This document shows positions 58,034-64,000 of a DNA stretch of 64,000 nucleotides, in pieces. The DNA is taken from contig OX375873.1 of the NCBI GenBank assembly GCA_947359465.1, forward strand, positions 133,316,899 to 133,380,898. Direction: 5' to 3'. A program made the translations under genes and the position numbers. The DNA comes from Metellina segmentata (lineage: Eukaryota > Arthropoda > Arachnida > Araneae > Tetragnathidae). The notes under the pieces were generated by a model. That model searched no databases. It saw nothing but the letters and a program-made list of their open reading frames with translations, and was not told the DNA's origin. Position 1 is the stretch's first letter. The number at the start of each line of letters is the position of its first letter.

Positions 58034-59318
58034 CGAGGGTAGTCCCAGAAGTACCCGACCTGACGTATAGAGGGCAGTTGTTGTTTGAACAGAATGACTA
58101 TGGTAGAAAGTGCCAACCTTATAAAGCTTAAGTTTGAAGTTGGCGACGCTACGTTGTTTAGCATTTGTCTGGCAGTCATCAATAGTGAACGCTCTCAGTG
58201 CATTTGCAAACCTGGAAAAAACGGGTCACCGTTATGTGATACAATATTTTCATTTGAAAGGCCTCGGTCCAACCAATATCAAAGCGGAGCTAGATTCTAC
58301 TCTGGACAAGACTGTTCCTTCGCTTACAACAGTAAAATATTGGGTGTCAGAGTTTAAACGAGGCCGCACGAGCTGTCGAGACGAACATAGCTCTGGTCGA
58401 TCAAATGAGGTGACCACGCCGTAAATGGTGAAGAAAACCCAGAAAATGGTATTGGATGACCATCGACTGAAAGTGCTCGAGCTAGCAGGTATGGTAGGCA
58501 TTTTAAAAAGTGCTGTACATCGAATATTGACGGAAAATTTGGACATGAAAAAGTTCTGCGCATGATGAGTGCCGCGTTTACTCAAAATGAAACAAAAACA
58601 GCGTCGAGAGGATGCTTCAATCGAATGTTTGGCGAAGTTTCACAGCAATAAAGCCGAGTTTTTTCGTCGATTCATAACGATGGATGAAACATGGGTCCAT
58701 CACTTCACACGTGAGACAAAGTAACAATCAAAACAATGGATCGAAAGGGGAGAATCTGCTCCAATGAAGGCAAAGACAGTTCCATCTGCAAACAAGGTCA
58801 TGGCGTCAGTTTTTAGGGATGTGCGTGGGATAATTTTCTTTGATTATTTTCAGGAAGGAAAAACAATCAACAGTGAGTATTGTGCGAACTTATAACAGCG
58901 TTTGATTGTTGAAATCAAGATAAAACGGCCGCATTTAGCGAAAAAGAAAGTTTTGTTTCATCAAGACAATGCACCAGTTTACACATCCGTTATCGCGATG
59001 GCTAAGATCAATGAATTAAAGTTCGAATTGATTCCTTACGCACCCTATTCTCCAGATTGAGCCCCATCAGATTATTTTCAGTTTCCAAACTGAAAAAATG
59101 GCTCGGTGGTAAAAGATTTGCCAATAATGAAGAGGTGGAGTCTGCAGTCGAAGGCTATTTTGAGGAAGTCGACGATTCTCTTTATAAACAGAGTACTGAA
59201 GCTATTGAACATCGCTGGGAAAATTATATAGATCTAAAAGGAGACCATGTAGAGAAGTAAAGATATTTTTTCCCAAATATTTTGTGTTTTCTTTGTTAGT
59301 TCGGGTACTTCTGGGACA
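58034..59318 (+). mobile_element. Mariner element, full length, inactive
   Basis: Terminal inverted repeats share GTCCCAGAAGTACCCGA at 58041 and, inverted, at the right end near 59300-59317. TA precedes CGAGGG at 58032-58033. The outermost right bases no longer mirror the left end, so that terminus is damaged. The 1.29-kb length is normal for mariner. Confidence 0.88.
58212..59260 (+). pseudogene. Mariner transposase pseudogene
   Basis: The complete order of a mariner DD34D transposase is present but broken. The start is CTG where ATG is expected (LEKTGHRYVIQYFHLKGLG). The HTH half reads TNIKAELDSTLDKT and VSEFKRGRTSCRDEHSSG. A TAA stop follows EVTTP near 58424, and a frameshift lies near 58550. 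The three catalytic Asp are kept in TMDETW, HQDNAP and APSDYF. Further stops are at ETK-stop (58724), NL-stop (58894) and SPD-stop (59060). A shift precedes LKKWLGGKRFANNEEVESAV, and the protein ends ENYIDLKGDHVEK. The recognisable length matches a normal mariner transposase, so it decayed by point changes after insertion. Confidence 0.92.
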
Positions 59319-60330
59319 TAGTTGAAACATCACACAAGAATTTTAAACCAGGACATATATGAAAACTTTTTTCACGGAATATTGCTCCAATGAAAATAAT
59401 GAAAAGAACCATTCTAATTAATATATTCGAATAATATGACACACTCACACAGCAAATAATCAATAGTTATTTTAATTAATCCGCATAAATAACCAATAGA
59501 TTAAATAGTAATGAGTAAAATGTAACAAATCGAATTGGAATATTTACACCTGCACTATTTATGTATGCACGAAACGTACGTAAAAATTAAAAAAACTTCT
59601 TTCAATCACAATGAATTATAAGTCTTATTTCAACGTTATTTTTACATATTTAAATAACTTTACGTAAGTTATATTTTTTAAGTTAACCTCTTTTTAAAGT
59701 TATACATTACAGTCTTATTTCAAAAGATTTGGTTTTTTGTGCTTTATTTATATTTATAAAATAGAATTCTACAAATCATTACTAAGTGAATCAATACTTT
59801 TTATAGAAGGTTGGTCGAAAGATACACATAACGCTGAAAAAGGAATAGATTTTTCGCTTCCGTTTTTCATGATAAACAGACTCGTTTCTTAACAAAATAT
59901 TGTGCAGAATTAAATGTTTTAAATATTTTTGGATCATTAAATTTATAAATTATTTATATTTTGGTAAGAAAATAAAACAAATTCAAGCATAAATACTTAT
60001 AATTTAAATTCTTAAAACATAATATTTTGGAAAAACATTTTTGTTCCAGCAATACTAGGTAGAATAGTATGATTTGCGTACCCCAATGTAATGTCAATGC
60101 TATAGCCATGGGGATTTTGAATTGTTTTTAATCCCTCTGCACACATATACGACAAGTAGAATGGGAGTTTATATGAAGGCTGTGGTTACCCAGAGGGTTC
60201 TAAAGAATAAGTGTGCCAAATTTGGTGTGAATTTGTCAAACGGTGTTGATTTATATGGAACAAACAGGCGCTTTTACTCTGTTTTTATACAGATACAGAT
60301 ATTTGTGAACAATATTTCTGAACATATGAA
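59319..60330. other. Unassigned AT-rich DNA
   Basis: No gene or repeat recognised. Confidence 0.5.
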
Positions 60331-60375
<45 letters not shown>

Positions 60376-61212
60376 CACTAACGTACGTGGACCCGAAATC
60401 GACGTTATTTGTGTGTCGTCGAATGGCAACAATCAACGTAAATAAAATAACCCAGATATTTTGAATTCTTGCTGTTTTAAAATATCCGAGGTCAATTTCT
60501 ATACAAAATAAGGAATTAAATTGTAATATTTATGTTTGAACTGACTTTTTATTTCTTCCTTTGATGTAAAAGTAATTTAAACTTAATTTTGCTACCTGGT
60601 ATCTGGCCACGTCAGAATTAATGTTTACTTTTTTAATTTGATTTAGAATTCCGTGTTTGGGTATTTGAGTTGACTGCGAGATGTTGCGGACATATTTGAG
60701 GATTCCCAAGTATTATAAATATTCTTTAGTTAGTAAATAGTTCTTTTGTTAATAAATTATTATAGTCTTTGTAAATATCGTTGAAAAGCCTTTTGTCGCA
60801 TTATTCTATTTCACAATATATTCAGGAAGTCGAAATTCAACACGTTTAAATATATACGTACGTGTTTTTTTTTTCATAATTTTACATTTTTTCAAGGATT
60901 GGAATTTTATTTTTGTTTGTATTATGTGTTCCGGTACATTACCTATTGCATAAATATTATTTTGGAGTTAGATTTTAATACTATGTCTATTTCCTGCAAA
61001 ATACCACTAGACATGGGTAATTTTTTAGCGGTATATGTACATTTCGACAAACTTTCCTTAAATATTTGATCGAATACGCAATGATTTAAAGAATTGTCTC
61101 ATAACAATAAATAAAATATACAAATCAAAACATCTTTAATTACGGTGTGTAAAAAAATTAAAAAAAAGCACTATTACACACCGCCGAGCACTAGCCGGCG
61201 CAGCCCGGCTAG
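60331..61212 (+). mobile_element. Probable second non-autonomous Helitron
   Basis: The 3' end is a palindromic hairpin (CTAGCCGG-CGCAGC-CCGGCTAG) finishing in CTAG at 61209-61212 and followed by T. GCCGAGCA just before it resembles the subterminal GCGAGCA of the Helitron at 4720-6103. The candidate 5' end is TCTATATATATA at 60331, preceded by A; a (TA)n tract has expanded there, so this end is less certain. No Rep/helicase coding sequence. Confidence 0.5.
60333..60374. repeat. (TA)n microsatellite
   Basis: Twenty-one uninterrupted TA units at the proposed Helitron 5' end. They produce a false IYIYIY frame. Confidence 0.95.
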
Positions 61213-62019
61213 TTACAAGTAATATACTACATTTCTGCATTTATATATAACTTTAAAATTCCAAGAAATATATTCCGCATATTTTCCATCTGCGTATTTT
61301 TCGAAACTCAAAATTACGATGCTTGTAATTAAGGGCTTTTAAAAATGACAGACTGTCATTATAATTATGCACTGAATTTTTATTTTTAAGTCTATAAAAT
61401 TTTCACTCTTCCTAAACTTTATCGATTGCTAGATAAGCGCGTGTTAAATTTCTTTTTTTCGTAACATGAATAAACCCTGTATTGTATTTTCGCACCTGGG
61501 GGCGGAAACTGTTTCCACTTAATTTTGGACATTTTTATAAATATTTATCAGTTGTTTGTATCTTCGGGGGCTCATAAGCTACAAGTATGATGATGATGAC
61601 AAAGCTTTATACTTACATATTAGGTTGCATAATACCGAACTATGTGAAAAGGGATATATGGTGAAAGCAATTTGTACCTTACGTTGAAGAAGTGTCAGAA
61701 CACTATGTCAATGTTTGGATTAAATTTTCACACAGAAATAGGCTACCAACGAACGAGTAAAAACTACATTAGAAAGCTTGGATTATTTTGGAAAGCATTA
61801 GTTGGGTTAAACTTTCTTGATTACTGATATTTAATTCCTTTTATTGCAAATATAAGAGGAAGAAACACACATTATCTTAAAATTTACTTTTCAGAAAAAC
61901 ATTGAAATTAACCCTTTAACAAATATTTTAAGTTTATGATTTCTGATCTTAAATTGTGAAACAACAACTATATCTAGTGTTATAACAGCTATATCTAGGA
62001 AACTAAACATAAGTTAAAT
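61213..62019. other. Unassigned AT-rich DNA
   Basis: Nothing recognised. Confidence 0.5.
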
Positions 62020-62160
62020 TATGATTTGTTGTTTTGGGATTTTGTGGCATAATGCGCTATATTGGGCCTGGCTGTACTGAAAACGACGATTGGGGAAAAA
62101 AGCAAATCGTAGAAGGGTAGGCCAGTCTAAATCAGAGGAGAGGGCAAATTACCCGGAAAG
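62020..62160 (+). repeat. Family-G fragment
   Basis: TTTGTTGTTTTGGGATTTTG, GGCATAATGCGCTATATTGG and GCCTGGCTGTACTGAAAACG; a decayed head and start of body. Confidence 0.5.
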
Positions 62161-62162
62161 GT

Positions 62163-62440
62163 ATCTTAATTAGCATCACACTGGAACAACACAATGGGCT
62201 GTTTGCGATTGCCAAGAATCAATTGCTAAGGGAAAGATAAAAAACACCACATAAATTTGAATCACTGTCAGATGACAAGGTCAGACCTGATCTGGAACCC
62301 CACTCTCCAAACTTCCACACCTCTTTAACGTAAGGACATTTGGGCCACGACAGATTTAATGTGAAACATCCTCCTTTGAATAGGATAGTCTAAAGTTGGA
62401 TTCGAACTCGCTACTATTACTATTCCGATTACTATTCCGT
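62163..62440 (-). mobile_element. SINE-A copy, inverted, diverged
   Basis: The reverse complement has a B-box-like AGTTCGAATCC (near 62400), ACATTAAATCTGTCG, AAGTTTGGAGAGTGGGGTTC, CTTGTCATCTGACAGTG and a GTGTTGTTCCAGTGTGATG tail. The tRNA head is partly kept. It forms a back-to-back pair with the next copy. Confidence 0.8.
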
Positions 62441-62459
62441 TACTCTTCCAAAAGGGTTA

Positions 62460-62622
62460 CATCATGTTGGTGTGGTGTGGAAGTTTGGAGAGTGGAGTAA
62501 TAGCTCAGGCGTTGCCTCGTCATCTGACCGTGGCGTTGTCTTAGGATTTTTTACTTGGGGATTGATCCCACACCGTCTTCAATAGCTCATTGTGTTGCCT
62601 ATTGTATGACGTAAAAAATTAC
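62460..62622 (+). mobile_element. SINE-A 3' part
   Basis: GGTGTGGAAGTTTGGAGAGT, CTCAGGCGTTGCCTCGTCAT, CTGACCGTGG, then CATTGTGTTGCC and GTATGACGTAA. The head is missing. Confidence 0.82.
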
Positions 62623-64000
62623 ATACATACCAACCGGGTTACCCCGTCCCGACAGATGACTCTGGTAACTCGAGGTTGTGATGACCATACATACCTAAAG
62701 ATGATCCACTGAGGACCGTAAAATTATAACGTAAATATATTTTCAATGTAAAATTACATAAAAAAAAATTGTGTTGATACCTTAAATATAGGCAATGATT
62801 TTAAGCAACTTCATAAACATTTAGATATATCGTATTTAACTAAAACTCTCGTGTGAACTATCTATTCTGTATGTTTTGGATATCCAATCATTATTTTGAA
62901 AGTACGAATGCATTTTCTACTCTTGATGCAAAATGTTCCAACAAACGTGAGTTGGTATTTTAAAAATTCCTTCCTTCTGTTTGGAAACTGATCATTTTCT
63001 AGACAGACTAAATCACTAAAAATGAAATTCCTACCTTTTTTACGAGAATCAGTTGACTTTGCCTACAAAGCAGTACAGTTTTTGTGCGTAAAATATCAAT
63101 CTGTGTCATATAAAAGATCCTAATAACAAATATTATTAGTTGATGTTTTAAAATTTTCCTCTCAGTTAGAAAACTGATCATTTTAAGACAGACTAAACCA
63201 ACAGAAATGAAATTCCTTAAAATTATCTGTAACATCAGTTAAGCGTGTATACTAAACAAAACAATATTTGTGCATCCCTGGCAAAATGTAGGAGCATGTA
63301 TGTTTTAGAAATTAGAAGAATTAAGGATAAAAAGTAGGAGGGGTTCAAATTATGAAACTCTTTCTTCAGTAGCTTACAGCAACCATTCCATAGTTTGTCA
63401 CTAAAAATCAAGAGATTATCTTACTTACATACAGCTGGCTAAATATTGCGATTTTGAAAATTGTGTCGAGAAATTGAAATCATTTTCATTTTAGTAGTTT
63501 AAATGACACAAAATGTATCTTTCTTAAAGCTCAATGTTTCGTTTGATAGAAAAAAATTTCCATATATCCATTACATAGAGTTACAGCCATTTCCAATCAT
63601 TCTCGAAAACACATTTATGCTTGACGCAATGGATAAAAAGGCTTTGGTTTATAATCTCAGTTAAAAAACTAAATATTGTTTACGTCATTCATCAAAAACG
63701 TAAAAACTGTATTCAAAACAAAATTATAAAAAATGGACCTAATTACCATTAAGTCTAAAAAATATGGTTTCTCATAGAATACTCTGAGTTGAAAGACTTA
63801 TCAATGAAATTTTTAATCAATTTCCACATGTTTCTTAATTTAAATGGACATTTATGTATGCATGCATTTTTAAATATTAATAAAAAACTAGTTTTCATAG
63901 GGAACGATTCCACCCATGAAATTTTAAGAATTAAGGTATTTTTACTGCAAATTAGGGTTTACAAAGCATTTTATACTCATTGTGCGAAACTCTCTTTTTT
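62623..64000. other. AT-rich DNA with a local duplication
   Basis: No gene recognised. The only structure is the duplication listed next. Confidence 0.5.
62948..63285 (+). repeat. Local tandem duplication, offset about 185 bp
   Basis: AAACTGATCATTTTCTAGAC, then AGACTAAATCACTAAAAATG (about 62985) recurs as AAACTGATCATTTTAAGACA, then GACTAAACCAACAGAAATG (about 63170), each followed by AAATTCCT and, further on, a TTTGTGCRT word. Confidence 0.8.

Noticed and set aside
60122..60445. 107-residue ORF
   Set aside because: Again crosses a (TA)n tract and the proposed Helitron border.
1..64000. CRISPR arrays, bacterial operons, rRNA genes, telomeric repeats
   Set aside because: No regularly spaced direct repeats with unique spacers, no Shine-Dalgarno-linked gene series, no rRNA-like conserved blocks and no (TTAGG)n runs were seen.

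Overview
The window looks like AT-rich, intron-like or intergenic DNA of an arthropod, most likely a spider. The evidence is the long A+T-rich stretches, abundant Tc1/mariner remnants, and tRNA-derived SINEs of a type I associate with orb-weaver genomes. The species call is inference from memory of repeat families and was not checked by search. No complete host protein-coding gene is recognisable, and there is no operon, bacterial gene, rRNA, functional tRNA or CRISPR array. One ORF near 57.5 kb is the only weak candidate for a host exon.

Layout. 0-1.2 kb: a reverse-transcriptase fragment of Penelope-like type lies between about 300-bp, near-identical inverted arms (head-to-head copies). 2-4.7 kb: a SINE-A, an inverted SINE-B with perfect duplications, a family-G repeat and a TIR element (family C). 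4.72-6.10 kb: a non-autonomous Helitron with canonical ends. 7.3-8.14 kb: a GC-richer unique island, then a TTAA-flanked MITE. 8.28-9.66 kb: a dead Tc1-like element. 9.7-14.8 kb: mostly plain AT-rich DNA. 14.8-16.3 kb: a family-I repeat carrying two nested SINE-A insertions. 16.3-25.2 kb: mainly unexplained AT-rich DNA with a short minisatellite and one MITE. 25.2-28.3 kb: a family-H repeat, a second dead Tc1-like element, and a second family-I copy. 30.8-31.7 kb: a Harbinger-like deletion derivative. 32.2-34.3 kb: an island followed by nested tandem duplications and a TAA-flanked TIR element. 34.4-36 kb: a mariner 5' fragment and two more MITE copies. 37.4-40.3 kb: two GC-richer islands around a diverged tandem duplication of about 490-516 bp; the second has promoter-like motifs. 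41.8-45.2 kb: a hAT-like TIR element, a third family-H copy, a SINE-like retroposon with a GAA tail, and a third family-I copy. 47-50.9 kb: SINE-A fragments, a mariner 3' fragment, and an island with hairpins. 54.3-55.35 kb: a degenerate tandem array ending at another GC-richer island. 56-59.3 kb: family C/D fragments, SINE-B, a Tc1-like fragment, and a full-length but broken mariner. 60.3-61.2 kb: a probable second Helitron. 62-63.3 kb: an inverted pair of SINE-A fragments and a local 185-bp duplication.

All recognisable transposase reading frames contain stops, frameshifts or catalytic changes, so the window is mainly a record of dead transposons. The RT fragment is the only mobile-element ORF that is open with its catalytic residues in place. 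The parts that could have host function are the non-repetitive GC-richer islands, judged from composition and motif content only.
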